Of a stretch of 64,000 bases of DNA, positions 54,425 through 63,729 are shown piece after piece. Numbering within the stretch: the stretch's first letter is position 1; the number at the start of each line of letters is the position of its first letter. The notes below the pieces were generated by a model. The model made no database searches, had not been told where the DNA came from, and was given only the letters and a program-made list of their open reading frames with translations. The stretch is taken from positions 62,001 to 126,000 of the forward strand of contig NZ_JALIFP010000005.1 in NCBI RefSeq assembly GCF_022867885.1, written 5' to 3'. A program made the translations under genes and the position numbers. The stretch comes from Lederbergia sp. NSJ-179. Lineage in GTDB: Bacteria; Bacillota; Bacilli; Bacillales; Bacillaceae_C.

Positions 54425-54576
54425 GGATGTTCAAAAAGTCCGGTAAAAATGACACTTCGAATTTCTTTGTTGGCTTGCTTTTCCGCTGCTCATGTATTTA
54501 AAAGCATACATTCCGCTGCTCAAAGCTACGCCGCCTCGAACTTCTTGGTCCTTTTTATCCTCCTTTTTGAACTCGA
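54425..54576 (+). repeat. Family A element with clear 9-bp target duplication
   Basis: A short copy with both termini (GGATGTTCAAAAAGTCCGGT and CTCCTTTTTGAACTCGA). TCTTTAATA stands immediately left (54416-54424) and right (54577-54585). The core is nearly the same as the 26406 copy. It lies in the 5' region of the DCC gene, whose ATG is 22 bp beyond the right end. Confidence 0.92.
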
Positions 54577-54597
54577 TCTTTAATAAGGGAGATGCTT

Positions 54598-54990
54598 ATG
54601 GGCGCGATTATTCTATTCGATGGGGAATGTCATTTCTGTAATAGAAGTGTTCAATTTACGATTAAACGTGATCCTGCTGGCTATTTTCAATTTTCATCGT
54701 TACAGGGGAATTATGGGAAGAAGTTATTAGCAGATAATCAACTTAATGATGACGTAGATAGTATGATTCTTATTGAAGACGGAAAGTTTTATTGCAAAAG
54801 CACAGCGGCCTTAAGAATCTGTAAACACTTAAAGGGATTATGGCCGCTTGCTTATCTTTTTATTGTGATCCCTACTCCTATTCGTAATCTTGTTTACGAT
54901 TTTATTGCAAAAAATCGCTATAAATGGTTTGGGAAAGCGGAAAGTTGCATGCTCCCTTCCCCAGGAATTCGGAAACGATTTTTAACCTAG
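54598..54990 (+). CDS. DCC-family (DUF393) thiol oxidoreductase-like protein
   Basis: 130 residues from the ATG at 54598 after GGGAGATG. The N-terminal LFDGECHFCNRSVQF carries the family's Asp and CxxC-like pair; SMILIEDGKFYCKSTAALRI and YDFIAKNRYKWFG follow. A thioredoxin-like fold is expected; the substrate is unknown. A family A element lies just upstream and may have replaced the native promoter. Confidence 0.88.
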   Translation: MGAIILFDGECHFCNRSVQFTIKRDPAGYFQFSSLQGNYGKKLLADNQLNDDVDSMILIEDGKFYCKSTAALRICKHLKGLWPLAYLFIVIPTPIRNLVYDFIAKNRYKWFGKAESCMLPSPGIRKRFLT

Positions 54991-55003
54991 TTTTCACAGA
55001 AAA

Positions 55004-55054
55004 AGCGGAACCGCCAGTTTCTAATCACTAAAGGCGGTCCCGCTTTTCTTACGG
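55004..55054 (+). terminator. Terminator of the DCC gene
   Basis: AAAAGCGGAACCGCC and GGCGGTCCCGCTTTT pair with a small mismatch around a 20-nt loop, followed by CTTA. It precedes family B copy 2 as the yhfH terminator precedes copy 1. Confidence 0.8.
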
Positions 55055-55057
55055 AAT

Positions 55058-55211
55058 AGGAAAGTATAAATTTTGGCTAATGTTTGGATCTAGCTCCAGC
55101 GCCTAGCCCCTCGAGGTCAAATAACCTGAGACAATAAAAGTCAAAACCGGACTTTTCTTGTCTCAGAACATTTGCTTGTCGGGGCTGACCAAGGCGCTTG
55201 CGCTTTTCTTA
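55058..55211. repeat. Dispersed repeat family B, copy 2 (cruciform with variable tip)
   Basis: Same conserved arms as 6676-6829. The tip (55126-55166) pairs CTGAGACAA with TTGTCTCAG and AAAGTC with GACTTT, separated by a 2-nt internal mismatch and closed by AAAACCG. Architecture equals copy 1; sequence does not. The element ends exactly at the stop codon of the ATPase gene (55212). Confidence 0.82.
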
Positions 55212-56009
55212 CTACACACTTAATAATGTTTTATCATCGACTAGTTTTTCTCCGCGAATTCGCTGGAATTCTGCCATTAATTTATCGATTGTCAGCGTTG
55301 GTTTCGTTTCTTCATCCACTTCCAAAATAATTTGGCCCTTATCCATCATGATTAGACGATTGCCAAGATCTAGCGCCTGTTGCATATTATGAGTCACCAT
55401 AAGCGTCGTTAAACGATTTTTTTCGACTAGCTGTTTGGTCAAATTGGTGATTAATTCCGCTCTTGAAGGATCCAATGCAGCAGTATGCTCATCTAATAAA
55501 AGAATCGCTGGTTGGGTAAAGGTTGCCATTAACAAGGATAGCGCTTGACGCTCCCCACCAGACAATAATCCAACCTTGGCATTCAAGCGATTTTCTAAAT
55601 TTAAATGAAGGGATGCTAAAGATTCGCGAAAGAATGCTTTTCTTTGCTTATCTACACCTTTTCTCAGTCCTCTTTTTTTGTTGCGAGAATAAGCCATCGC
55701 CAAATTCTCTTCGATTGTCATCGAAGGTGCTGTCCCGGCCATTGGGTCTTGAAAAACTCTGCCAATCAATTTGGAACGCCTAAACTCAGCTAATTTCGTC
55801 ACATTTTTACCCTGAATCCAAACTTCGCCCATATCAGGTGAAAGGGCTCCAGAAACCATATTCATCAAAGTTGATTTTCCCGCCCCATTACTACCGATAA
55901 TCGTCACGAAATCGCCCGCCTGCAATTCCAAATTAATTTGATCAAGGGCGATTTTTTCATCTGGTGTTGCCTCATTAAAAACTTTATTAATCTGTGCCAG
56001 TTTGAGCAA
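55212..56009 (-). CDS. ABC transporter ATPase (COG1101 type)
   Basis: 265 residues from a TTG at 56009 (AAAGGGGGAG upstream). Walker A GSNGAGKST, signature LSGGERQALS and Walker B ILLLDEHTAALDP are intact. It overlaps the permease gene by 23 bp. With the two genes upstream it forms an importer of the kind linked to tryptophan/tyrosine in streptococci (TrpXYZ); substrate unproven here. Confidence 0.88.
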   Translation of the reverse strand: MLKLAQINKVFNEATPDEKIALDQINLELQAGDFVTIIGSNGAGKSTLMNMVSGALSPDMGEVWIQGKNVTKLAEFRRSKLIGRVFQDPMAGTAPSMTIEENLAMAYSRNKKRGLRKGVDKQRKAFFRESLASLHLNLENRLNAKVGLLSGGERQALSLLMATFTQPAILLLDEHTAALDPSRAELITNLTKQLVEKNRLTTLMVTHNMQQALDLGNRLIMMDKGQIILEVDEETKPTLTIDKLMAEFQRIRGEKLVDDKTLLSV

Positions 56010-57036
56010 CTGAATTCTCCCCCTTTCCAAGGGATTTGTTCATTGCCGCCATTCTTTCCGCATGCCGTTTTGCTTTTCGCTTCTTTTCTCTTCTTTTTTC
56101 AAAAAATTGCGGAATGATTAATGCTAAAATGACAATGACCGCTGTAATTAATTTCATATCACCTGTATCCAAAATTTCAACTCGAAGAGCGAGTCCGAGG
56201 ATCATTCGATAAATCACAGCCCCCGCCACAACCGCCATCGTTGTTCTCATTAACGTTTTTGTACCAAAAATCGCTTCGCCAATAATAACAGAAGCAAGGC
56301 CGATAATGATCATCCCAATTCCCATCCCAACATCTGAGCTTTTGGAATATTGGGCAAAAAGCGCACCTGAGAATGCAACAAGGGCATTGGAAAGGCCTAA
56401 ACCAAAAATAATTAAATAATCTGTATTAGCCGAGAAACTCTTTATCATTTTTTTATTATCACCAGTCGCCCGGATCGCAAGACCGATTTCCGTTTGCAAT
56501 AACCAATCTGTAAAAAATTTAAAAACCAATGTAATTAGGATCATTAACAAAAGAATTCCCCATGTGGAAGGGAGAAATTTGACACCCATGCTAGACAGCA
56601 AACCATTTAACGTATCATCAATTCCTAATGGACTCCAAAGTTCAACAAATTTTGTAAAAATTGTTTCCTCATTCATTAACGGAATATTAGGTCGACTGAC
56701 GGAACTCTCTGTCGTCAAGCCCATAATCCGTAGATTAATAGAATAGAGGGCAATCATCATTAATATTCCGGAAAGAAGGGCATTTATTTTCCCTTTTGTA
56801 TGCAAAAGCCCTGTTAAACATCCAGCCAAAAAGCCAGCTACTAAGGCCAATCCTGTCGCTATGAACGGATTATAGCCTAACACGACCATTGCAGCGGCAA
56901 CGGATGCTCCTGTGACGAAGCTTCCATCAACCGTTAAATCCGGAAAATCAAGCACTCGAAAGGAGAGATAAACCCCGAGAGCCATAATCGCATAGATGAT
57001 TCCTTGTTCAACGGAGCCAAACAGTGCTGCAAACAT
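55987..57036 (-). CDS. ABC transporter permease (COG4120 type)
   Basis: 349 residues with about eight to nine helices; starts MFAALFGSVEQGIIYAIMAL after AGGAGC. The VYLSFRVLDFPDLTVDGSF stretch is typical of the family. A basic cytoplasmic tail (EKRREKKRKAKRHAERMAA) extends past the last helix. Middle gene of the importer operon. Confidence 0.88.
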   Translation of the reverse strand: MFAALFGSVEQGIIYAIMALGVYLSFRVLDFPDLTVDGSFVTGASVAAAMVVLGYNPFIATGLALVAGFLAGCLTGLLHTKGKINALLSGILMMIALYSINLRIMGLTTESSVSRPNIPLMNEETIFTKFVELWSPLGIDDTLNGLLSSMGVKFLPSTWGILLLMILITLVFKFFTDWLLQTEIGLAIRATGDNKKMIKSFSANTDYLIIFGLGLSNALVAFSGALFAQYSKSSDVGMGIGMIIIGLASVIIGEAIFGTKTLMRTTMAVVAGAVIYRMILGLALRVEILDTGDMKLITAVIVILALIIPQFFEKRREKKRKAKRHAERMAAMNKSLGKGENSVAQTGTD

Positions 57037-57053
57037 TCAAAATCAGCTCCTAT

Positions 57054-58076
57054 CTATTCAAGTTCTGCCTTCCATTCATCTTTGATATCTAAACCGATGG
57101 TTTCGGCAGTCTCTTGATTCACAACAAGTTTCAAATTTGGCGGATATTGTACAGGTAATTCCCCTGGCTCTGCTTCCCCTTTTAGGATTTTTATCGCCAT
57201 TTCTCCCGCTTCATAACCAATATCGGTATATTCGAACCCATAAGCGGCTAATCCACCTCTTCGTACAGAATCAATTTCCCCAACCATTAAAGGCAATTTA
57301 TTCTCATTCGCAACAGTGATGACCGACTCAAGTGCCGATACGACCGTATTATCGGTAATAATATAAAGAGAATCAACTTTTCCAATTAATGATTCTGTTG
57401 CCTGTTTCACATCAGCAGAAGTAGCGACAGTAACCTCTTCAATTCCTATATCAGAGTCCAGCTCTTTCGCTGCTTTTTTCGCAATATCTACTTGTGCACG
57501 TGAATTTTGTTCTCCCGCGTTATAAACCATGCCAACTTTCTTCATTCCTAGCTCTTCAGCCAAAAATGTAATTGTATTTGTAATCGCATCAGGATGCATG
57601 TCAACGGTTCCTGTGACATTTCCACCCGGGTTCTCATTTGATTCAACTAATTCTGCCCCAACCGCATCTGTTACAGAAGTAAAGACGATAGGAATATCTT
57701 TTGTTGCACTCGCTACCGCTTGTGCGCTAGGAGTAGCATTAGCAAAAATAAGATCGACATCCGAATTGATTAAATCAGACGCAATTGTTGTGTTGGTACC
57801 GCTATCTCCATTAGCATTTTTTTCCACATACTTAACATTAAGTCCTGAGTCATCCATCGCTTTTTTAAACCCATCATACGCTGCATTTAAGGATGGATGT
57901 TCCACATACTGAGTCACACCAATTTTGTACGTTTTCTTTGCGTTCTCGTTTTTTTCTTCTCCTTGATCAGCCTTCCCACCACTTGTGTCTGGTGTTGATG
58001 ATGTCTGACCACATCCAGTCAAAACAAACCCGATCAACAAAGCCAGCATCGCTATTTTTTTCCAACTACTATTCAT
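57054..58076 (-). CDS. ABC substrate-binding lipoprotein (COG2984, TrpX-like)
   Basis: 340 residues. Lipobox LTGC gives Cys22. A short low-complexity linker is followed by the periplasmic-binding fold: YKIGVTQYVEHPSLNAAYDG, DLIFANATPSAQAVA and VGMVYNAGEQNSRAQ. First gene of the operon. No T-box, riboswitch or TRAP-like triplet array was seen in the 150 bp upstream, so the amino acid specificity is not supported by regulation. Confidence 0.9.
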   Translation of the reverse strand: MNSSWKKIAMLALLIGFVLTGCGQTSSTPDTSGGKADQGEEKNENAKKTYKIGVTQYVEHPSLNAAYDGFKKAMDDSGLNVKYVEKNANGDSGTNTTIASDLINSDVDLIFANATPSAQAVASATKDIPIVFTSVTDAVGAELVESNENPGGNVTGTVDMHPDAITNTITFLAEELGMKKVGMVYNAGEQNSRAQVDIAKKAAKELDSDIGIEEVTVATSADVKQATESLIGKVDSLYIITDNTVVSALESVITVANENKLPLMVGEIDSVRRGGLAAYGFEYTDIGYEAGEMAIKILKGEAEPGELPVQYPPNLKLVVNQETAETIGLDIKDEWKAELE

Positions 58077-58182
58077 ACTTTTTCCCCCTATATTCTTTTA
58101 AACTATTCATTTTAAATTTCCCCAATATGTTATGTAATCGTACACAAACGATCCCATTTAGTCAATAGATCAACGCGGTAAA

Positions 58183-58224
58183 GCAAAGAAAATCCCGAAA
58201 TTTTCTCGGGATTTTCTTTGCTTT
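58183..58224 (-). terminator. Terminator of yhbH
   Basis: AAAGCAAAGAAAATCCCGA and TCGGGATTTTCTTTGCTTT form a very long perfect stem. It follows the yhbH stop and lies before the importer operon's promoter on the same strand. Confidence 0.85.
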
Positions 58225-58227
58225 CAA

Positions 58228-59394
58228 TCATACAGGTTGGTGATTCGGTTCTTTTTTAAAAAAACTTTTCATCGCATGGAAAACATCCGCTTTATCTTTT
58301 AGCACATAATAATAAAACTTCTCGTTTTTTATATGTTTATAGACAGACATAAGCGTGGAGTTCCGCTGATATTGATTGACTTCCCCATATCCAAACATAT
58401 TTGCCTTTTCCATAATTTCATTGACCAAGCGAATGCATCTTGCGTTATCAGAGGTTAAGTTATCGCCATCTGAAAAGTGAAAAGGGTAAATATTATAGCG
58501 CACTGGGTCATACTTTTCATTGATAAGCTCTAAAGCTTTTTTATAAACAGAGGAACAAATCGTTCCCCCACTTTCCCCTTTGGAAAAGAACTCTTCTTCT
58601 GTCACAACCTTTGCTTCTGTATGATGAGCAATAAATTCAATGGTGACAGATTCATACTTTGTTCGAAGAAAACGGGTCATCCAGAAGAAAAAACTTCGAG
58701 CCATATACTTTTCCCAAATTCCCATCGAACCACTCGTATCCATCATGGCTAAAATAACCGCATTGGATTCAGGCTTTTGAATTTCATTCCAAGTTTTAAA
58801 TTTTAAATCCTCTGGATAAATCGGATGGAAACTGGGGCTTCCTTTTATCGCATTTCGCTTGAAAGCTGATAGCATTGTTCTCTTTTTGTCAATATTGCCC
58901 ATTAAACCTGTTTTTCTTATATCATTATATTCTATATCAGTAATTTGATTAAGATCCTGTTCTTTTCTTTGTAAATTGGGTAATTCTAATTCTTTAAATA
59001 GGGCTTCCTCTAAATCCATCATGGAGACTTCTGCTTCGTAATAATCCTCTCCCGCTGTATCACCTGCTCCTTGACCTTTCCCTGGCCCTTTCTGCGTATT
59101 TTGGCCTCTGGCAACAATATCACCTACTTGGCTATCTCCGTCACCCTGCCCCACATGTTTATTCTTATCGTAATTATAGCGTATTTTATATTCATCCAAT
59201 GACCGAATCGGTATTTTCACAACATCCCGCCCATCGGACATGATAATACTTTCTTCCGTTATTAGATCTGGCAAATTCTTCCGAATCGCATCTTGGACCT
59301 TTTCCTGATGTCGCATTTGATCATCATAGCCTTTTCGATGGAGGGACCAATCTTCCTGTGATATCACAAACTGGCGGTGTTCTGACTCCGTCAT
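58228..59394 (-). CDS. yhbH: Sporulation protein YhbH (YeaH family)
   Basis: 388 residues from the ATG at 59394 (GGAGGGTG upstream). A charged N-terminal half with a Gly/Gln-rich linker leads to a von Willebrand factor A-like domain with the metal-site motif MMDTSGSMG near 220. Homolog of E. coli YeaH. B. subtilis yhbH is sporulation-expressed and next to prkA, as here. Confidence 0.93.
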   Translation of the reverse strand: MTESEHRQFVISQEDWSLHRKGYDDQMRHQEKVQDAIRKNLPDLITEESIIMSDGRDVVKIPIRSLDEYKIRYNYDKNKHVGQGDGDSQVGDIVARGQNTQKGPGKGQGAGDTAGEDYYEAEVSMMDLEEALFKELELPNLQRKEQDLNQITDIEYNDIRKTGLMGNIDKKRTMLSAFKRNAIKGSPSFHPIYPEDLKFKTWNEIQKPESNAVILAMMDTSGSMGIWEKYMARSFFFWMTRFLRTKYESVTIEFIAHHTEAKVVTEEEFFSKGESGGTICSSVYKKALELINEKYDPVRYNIYPFHFSDGDNLTSDNARCIRLVNEIMEKANMFGYGEVNQYQRNSTLMSVYKHIKNEKFYYYVLKDKADVFHAMKSFFKKEPNHQPV

Positions 59395-59610
59395 TTTTTC
59401 ACCCTCCTTCAAACTTATTCACCATTTCTAACGGTCAACATATAATAAGATGGTGATATTTTAGCTGGTTTGCTTTGTTGATACTTTATCCTATGCAAGA
59501 AAAACAAGATATTTACAAACTTTTTTAAATTTGGACAAATTTAGGGGTTCGACAAGATGAACACTTTTCCAATTATTTTCGGATCCCAAAAACGCTCCCT
59601 TCGATTAGCA

Positions 59611-59643
59611 GCAAAGGTTGCCTTCTATGTGAGGGCAACCTTT
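59611..59643 (-). terminator. Terminator of prkA
   Basis: GCAAAGGTTGCC and GGCAACCTTTGC form a 12-bp stem between prkA and yhbH. U-runs are weak, so partial readthrough into yhbH is possible. The rest of the 59395-59664 gap shows no gene. Confidence 0.6.
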
Positions 59644-59664
59644 GCATTGTGTAAAGAATGAACC

Positions 59665-61563
59665 TTATCGATTTAACAAACTTCCGACATATCTTAATAA
59701 TTCATTCGCAGAAGTGGAATTATAGCCATGTTCATCAATCAATCTTGCCACAACCTCATTGATTTTCTTTAATTGTTGTTCATCAGGAGTCTTTGCAGAG
59801 GTCGTAATTTTCACAACATCTTTTAGGTCTGCAAATAGTTTTTTCTGGATGGCTTCCCGAAGTCTTGCATGGGAACGATAATCGAAGCTTTTTCCTTTTC
59901 GAGCTAAGGCCGATATCCGAATCAAAATTTCCTCTCTAAACGCTTTTTTCGCATTTTCTGAAACGCCGATTTGTTCTTCAATCGACCTCATTAGTTTTTC
60001 ATCTGGATTGATTTCATCCCCTGTTAATGGATCTCGCAATTTCACTTTATTGCAATAGGCTTCAACATTATCAAGATAATTATCCATTAATGTCTTCGCT
60101 GACTCCTCATAAGAGTAGACAAATGCTTTTTGAACCTCTTTTTTGGCAATATCATCGTATTCTTTTCTTGCTAAAGAAATATGATTCAAATAGACTTCCT
60201 TGCGTTCATTCGTAATAGATGGATGCTGATCGAGTCCTTCTTTTAAGGATCGTAATACATCCAAGGCATTAATCGAAGTAATCCCCTTGCGAATAATCGT
60301 GGAAGAAATCCGATTGATCACATAACGTGGATCAATGCCGCTCATGCCCTCTTCTTGAAATTCATTTTTCATTTCATCTACATCTGCAGAATTAAAACCC
60401 TCTACATTTTCTCCATCATACAGTCGCATCTTCTTGATAACGTCTACATCACCTCTTTTGGTGTCCTTTAATCTTGTTAAAATCGTGAACATTGCTGCGA
60501 CTCGTAAAGTATGGGGAGCAATATGGACATCATCCGCCACATCACTCTCTCGAATCATCTTTTCATAAATGCGCTCTTCCTCCGAAACCTTTAGGTTATA
60601 AGGAACGGGCATAACAATAATCCGCGAATGCAGCGCTTCATTCTTTTTATTAGCAATAAAAGAGCGATACTCTGTTTCATTCGTATGGGCGACAATCAAT
60701 TCGTCTGCACTAATAAGTGCAAATCTCCCTGCTTTGAAGTTTCCCTCCTGTGTAAGAGATAATAAATGCCATAAAAATTTCTCATCACATTTTAACATCT
60801 CTTGAAATTCCATTAATCCTCGATTGGCTTTATTCAGTTCTCCATCAAAACGGTAGGCTCTTGGATCGGATTCTGAACCATACTCAGCAATCGTGGAAAA
60901 ATCGATACTACCCGTTAGGTCTGCAATATCCTGAGATTTCGGATCTGAAGGACTAAAGGTACCAATTCCAGTCCTTTTGTCTTCTGAGAAAAAGATTCGT
61001 TCAATGATGACATCTTCAATTCGTCCACCATATTCTTCCTCAAGTCGCAATGAATTTAACGGCGATAAATGCCCCTCAATTTTAATTTTATATTGCTTAT
61101 AAAAGTCATCCCTTAAGTGGACTGGGATGAGATGTAAGGGATCTTCATGCATGGGGCAGCCTTTAATCGCGTAAACCGCTCCATTGTCGGTTCTCGTATA
61201 CGCCTCCAAACCTCTTTTCAGCATTGTGACAAGTGTTGACTTTCCGCCGCTTACAGGCCCCATTAATAAAAGAATTCTTTTTCGCACATCCAATCGTTTA
61301 GCGGATGGATGGAAATACTCCTCGACTAATTTTTCCAATGCCTCTTCTAATCCAAATAATTCTGTATTAAAAAATTTATACACCCTTCTGCCATTTTTCT
61401 CCTCTACACCTGCATCTTTAATCATATTGTATATGCGTGAATGGGCAGATTGGGCGATCCACGGCTTTTCCTCTAATAGCTGCAAATATTCAGCAAAGGT
61501 CCCTTCCCATTTCAAATTTTCCTCTTGTGATCGGTATTGTTCAATCCTTTTTAAAATATCCAT
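59665..61563 (-). CDS. prkA: PrkA AAA+ serine kinase/protease-like protein (YeaG family)
   Basis: 632 residues, family length. An AAA+ domain (about 70-380) with Walker A GPVSGGKST is followed by the PrkA C-terminal domain. Known roles: sporulation control through ScoC and sigma-K in B. subtilis, with kinase or ATP-dependent protease activity reported for the family. It is 270 bp upstream of yhbH. scoC itself lies at 22.6 kb of this window. Confidence 0.95.
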   Translation of the reverse strand: MDILKRIEQYRSQEENLKWEGTFAEYLQLLEEKPWIAQSAHSRIYNMIKDAGVEEKNGRRVYKFFNTELFGLEEALEKLVEEYFHPSAKRLDVRKRILLLMGPVSGGKSTLVTMLKRGLEAYTRTDNGAVYAIKGCPMHEDPLHLIPVHLRDDFYKQYKIKIEGHLSPLNSLRLEEEYGGRIEDVIIERIFFSEDKRTGIGTFSPSDPKSQDIADLTGSIDFSTIAEYGSESDPRAYRFDGELNKANRGLMEFQEMLKCDEKFLWHLLSLTQEGNFKAGRFALISADELIVAHTNETEYRSFIANKKNEALHSRIIVMPVPYNLKVSEEERIYEKMIRESDVADDVHIAPHTLRVAAMFTILTRLKDTKRGDVDVIKKMRLYDGENVEGFNSADVDEMKNEFQEEGMSGIDPRYVINRISSTIIRKGITSINALDVLRSLKEGLDQHPSITNERKEVYLNHISLARKEYDDIAKKEVQKAFVYSYEESAKTLMDNYLDNVEAYCNKVKLRDPLTGDEINPDEKLMRSIEEQIGVSENAKKAFREEILIRISALARKGKSFDYRSHARLREAIQKKLFADLKDVVKITTSAKTPDEQQLKKINEVVARLIDEHGYNSTSANELLRYVGSLLNR

Positions 61564-61866
61564 ATAAACCTCCCCAGTAGGTGTGATGAGAGATGATTAT
61601 TTCATTCTATGCGAATGGACAACTAAACATGATACTTTCCCCCGGTGAGCGCAGTTTGTACATACATTCTTTTGCAAATACCATACTACTGGTTATGCTT
61701 TCTTAGGTGGAAAGGGTACTACTTAACGCTAGAGGATTTCGAGAAAGGATAGATCAGTCCTCAAGTATGGAATTGTGAAGAATTGATTAAATATGCGACA
61801 TTCCGTCGAGAATAGGCTATAATAATTGGTGAAACGGAATTGATTCTTAAGGAGGCTTACATAGAA

Positions 61867-61962
61867 ATGAAACTAATCTTAATTATCGGCGTATGTATTG
61901 CATTCTTGGCAGCCATTTTCACAGCGGGATATGAAGATAAACCAGGAACGAATAAAAGGTAA
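61867..61962 (+). CDS. 31-residue single-helix membrane peptide
   Basis: ATG at 61867, about 9 nt after AAGGAGG. Sequence begins MKLILIIGVCIAFLAAIF and ends in a charged tail (GYEDKPGTNKR). A promoter (GCGACA at 61795, 17 bp, TATAAT at 61818) and a strong terminator bracket it, so it is a complete small unit. Function unknown. The 61564-61790 stretch otherwise shows no gene. Confidence 0.7.
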   Translation: MKLILIIGVCIAFLAAIFTAGYEDKPGTNKR

Positions 61963-61965
61963 AAA

Positions 61966-62012
61966 AAAGCTGTCTTGTTATCATTGGAAATTCAATGACA
62001 AGACAGCTTTTT
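61966..62012. terminator. Terminator between the small peptide gene and the MFS gene
   Basis: AAAAAGCTGTCTTGT and ACAAGACAGCTTTTTT pair, with inner ATTG/CAAT, around a short loop. Confidence 0.88.
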
Positions 62013-62017
62013 TCTTC

Positions 62018-63550
62018 TTATTCGGTTGCCACTTGTTTGGTTTTAACCATTGCTTCTTTAGGTACTTCTTGCATTGGCGGCTTTACTCGTTTCATAAATA
62101 AGGCAAGAATAAGAGCCAATAAAGCAAATATTGTAGAGATAAAGAAGGCATGCGTAATTCCGTCTAGCATCGCTTGATGTCCAATTAATTCCTGCATTTT
62201 CGCCATTGCTTCTGGCGTTGGCTGTACATTCGGGTCAGCCTTTGCCGCTGCCTCAGCAGCCAATTCTTTTCCTGAACTTTCCGCTCTTTTAGACATAACG
62301 GTAACCATAAAGGCCGTTCCAATCGCTCCTGAAACTTGCTGGAGCGTATTGTTAATCGCTGTTCCATGGGGATTATCCTGCATCGGCAATTGGTTCATCC
62401 CATTTGTCATGACTGGCATCATGACCATCGACATCCCAAACATTCTAAATGTATAAAGTAACACTAAATGAGTGATCGAAGTATCCATTGTTAATTTTGA
62501 AAATAAATAAGTCGTCACTGTCATCACTGTAATACCGATAACGGCAAGAATCCTAGCTCCATACTTATCAAAAAGGCGACCCGTTATCGGCGACATAATG
62601 CCCATCATCAAGGCTCCAGGTAGCATTAACAAGCCGGAATGCAAAGGAGAAATCCCTCTTATTTCCTGAACATAAAGAGGCGTTAAAATCATTCCAGAAA
62701 ACATCGAAATGGCAATCACGATAGAAATACCGGATGACAATGCAAACATAGGATGTTTATAGACACGGAATTCGAGCATTGGTTCTTTCATTTTCAGTTG
62801 GCGTAAAATAAAGATCACTAGTGCTACCGCACCTACAACTAATGGAACATATGACTGCGGCGCTCCCCAACCAACTTCCATGTCACCCGCTGAACTAAAT
62901 CCATACAAGATCCCGCCAAAAGCAATACTTGATAAAATTAGGGAAAGAACATCAAGATGAACCTTCTCTTGTGGCGTAATATTTTTTAATTTAAAGATCG
63001 CTAATATTAATACGATTATAGCAAACGGTAAAACGACAGAGAATAAAGCTCTCCAGCTAAACGTCTGAATAAGATAACCTGATAATGTTGGTCCAATAGC
63101 AGGAGCAACAATCATAACCAGGCCGAAGAAGCCCATTGCCGTTCCTCTTTTTTCCACAGGGAAGGCCGTTAACATCACATTCATCAGTAATGGCATCATA
63201 ATCGCAGATCCTGATGCTTGGATCATTCTTCCTGCAAGCAACATACCAAAATTAGGAGCAATAAGCGCTAATAACGTTCCTAAAGAAAATAAACTCATCG
63301 CTGTGATGAATAAACTGCGGTTCGAAAAACGCTGAATAAAAAAAGCACTCGCCGGAATGAGAATGCCGTTCACAAGCATATACCCTGTTGCTAACCATTG
63401 TACGGTTGCTGTACCTATTTCAAACTCTCTTTGAATAGATGGCAAAGCAATATTAATTAATGTGTTATTTAAGATCGACACAAATGCGCCAATAAAAAGA
63501 ACCGCTATAGCACCATAAGGCGGTTTTTTTTGAATGGATTCAATATCCAT
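62018..63550 (-). CDS. DHA2-family MFS drug exporter (EmrB/YhcA-like)
   Basis: 510 residues from the ATG at 63550 (GGGGGAAT upstream). Fourteen helices, the DHA2 number. Family motifs are seen: NNTLINIALPSIQREF in helix 1, QWLATGYMLVNGILIPA in helix 2 and GRMIQASGSAIMMPL in helix 4. A proton-driven multidrug exporter; YhcA is the likely B. subtilis match by position near prkA-yhbH. A TetR gene diverges from it and probably controls it. Confidence 0.88.
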   Translation of the reverse strand: MDIESIQKKPPYGAIAVLFIGAFVSILNNTLINIALPSIQREFEIGTATVQWLATGYMLVNGILIPASAFFIQRFSNRSLFITAMSLFSLGTLLALIAPNFGMLLAGRMIQASGSAIMMPLLMNVMLTAFPVEKRGTAMGFFGLVMIVAPAIGPTLSGYLIQTFSWRALFSVVLPFAIIVLILAIFKLKNITPQEKVHLDVLSLILSSIAFGGILYGFSSAGDMEVGWGAPQSYVPLVVGAVALVIFILRQLKMKEPMLEFRVYKHPMFALSSGISIVIAISMFSGMILTPLYVQEIRGISPLHSGLLMLPGALMMGIMSPITGRLFDKYGARILAVIGITVMTVTTYLFSKLTMDTSITHLVLLYTFRMFGMSMVMMPVMTNGMNQLPMQDNPHGTAINNTLQQVSGAIGTAFMVTVMSKRAESSGKELAAEAAAKADPNVQPTPEAMAKMQELIGHQAMLDGITHAFFISTIFALLALILALFMKRVKPPMQEVPKEAMVKTKQVATE

Positions 63551-63668
63551 ATTAAATTCCCCCAATCGGTATTTCATCTGTATTAGTATAAGTCAGCTTC
63601 ATTACTTTAAACATTTTAAACTCATGGTCTAAAAAAATCAACAAAAAAATTTTATTTCTTTTTAAAAA

Positions 63669-63710
63669 TTGCCTAAACATTGTCATTAAGGTAAACTATT
63701 AAATAGACCA
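63669..63710 (+). promoter_or_regulatory. Probable promoter and operator half-site of the TetR gene
   Basis: TTGCCT (63669), 17 bp, TAAACT (63692). TAGACCA at 63704-63710 is the inverse of TGGTCTA at 63625-63631, so paired repressor sites could bridge the divergent region. Confidence 0.4.
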
Positions 63711-63729
63711 AGGGTACAAAGGTGAGCAT

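Noticed and set aside
58077-58227. T-box or other amino-acid leader before the TrpX-like importer
   Set aside because: The gap is only 150 bp and holds mainly the yhbH terminator; no T-box bulge sequence or triplet array is visible.
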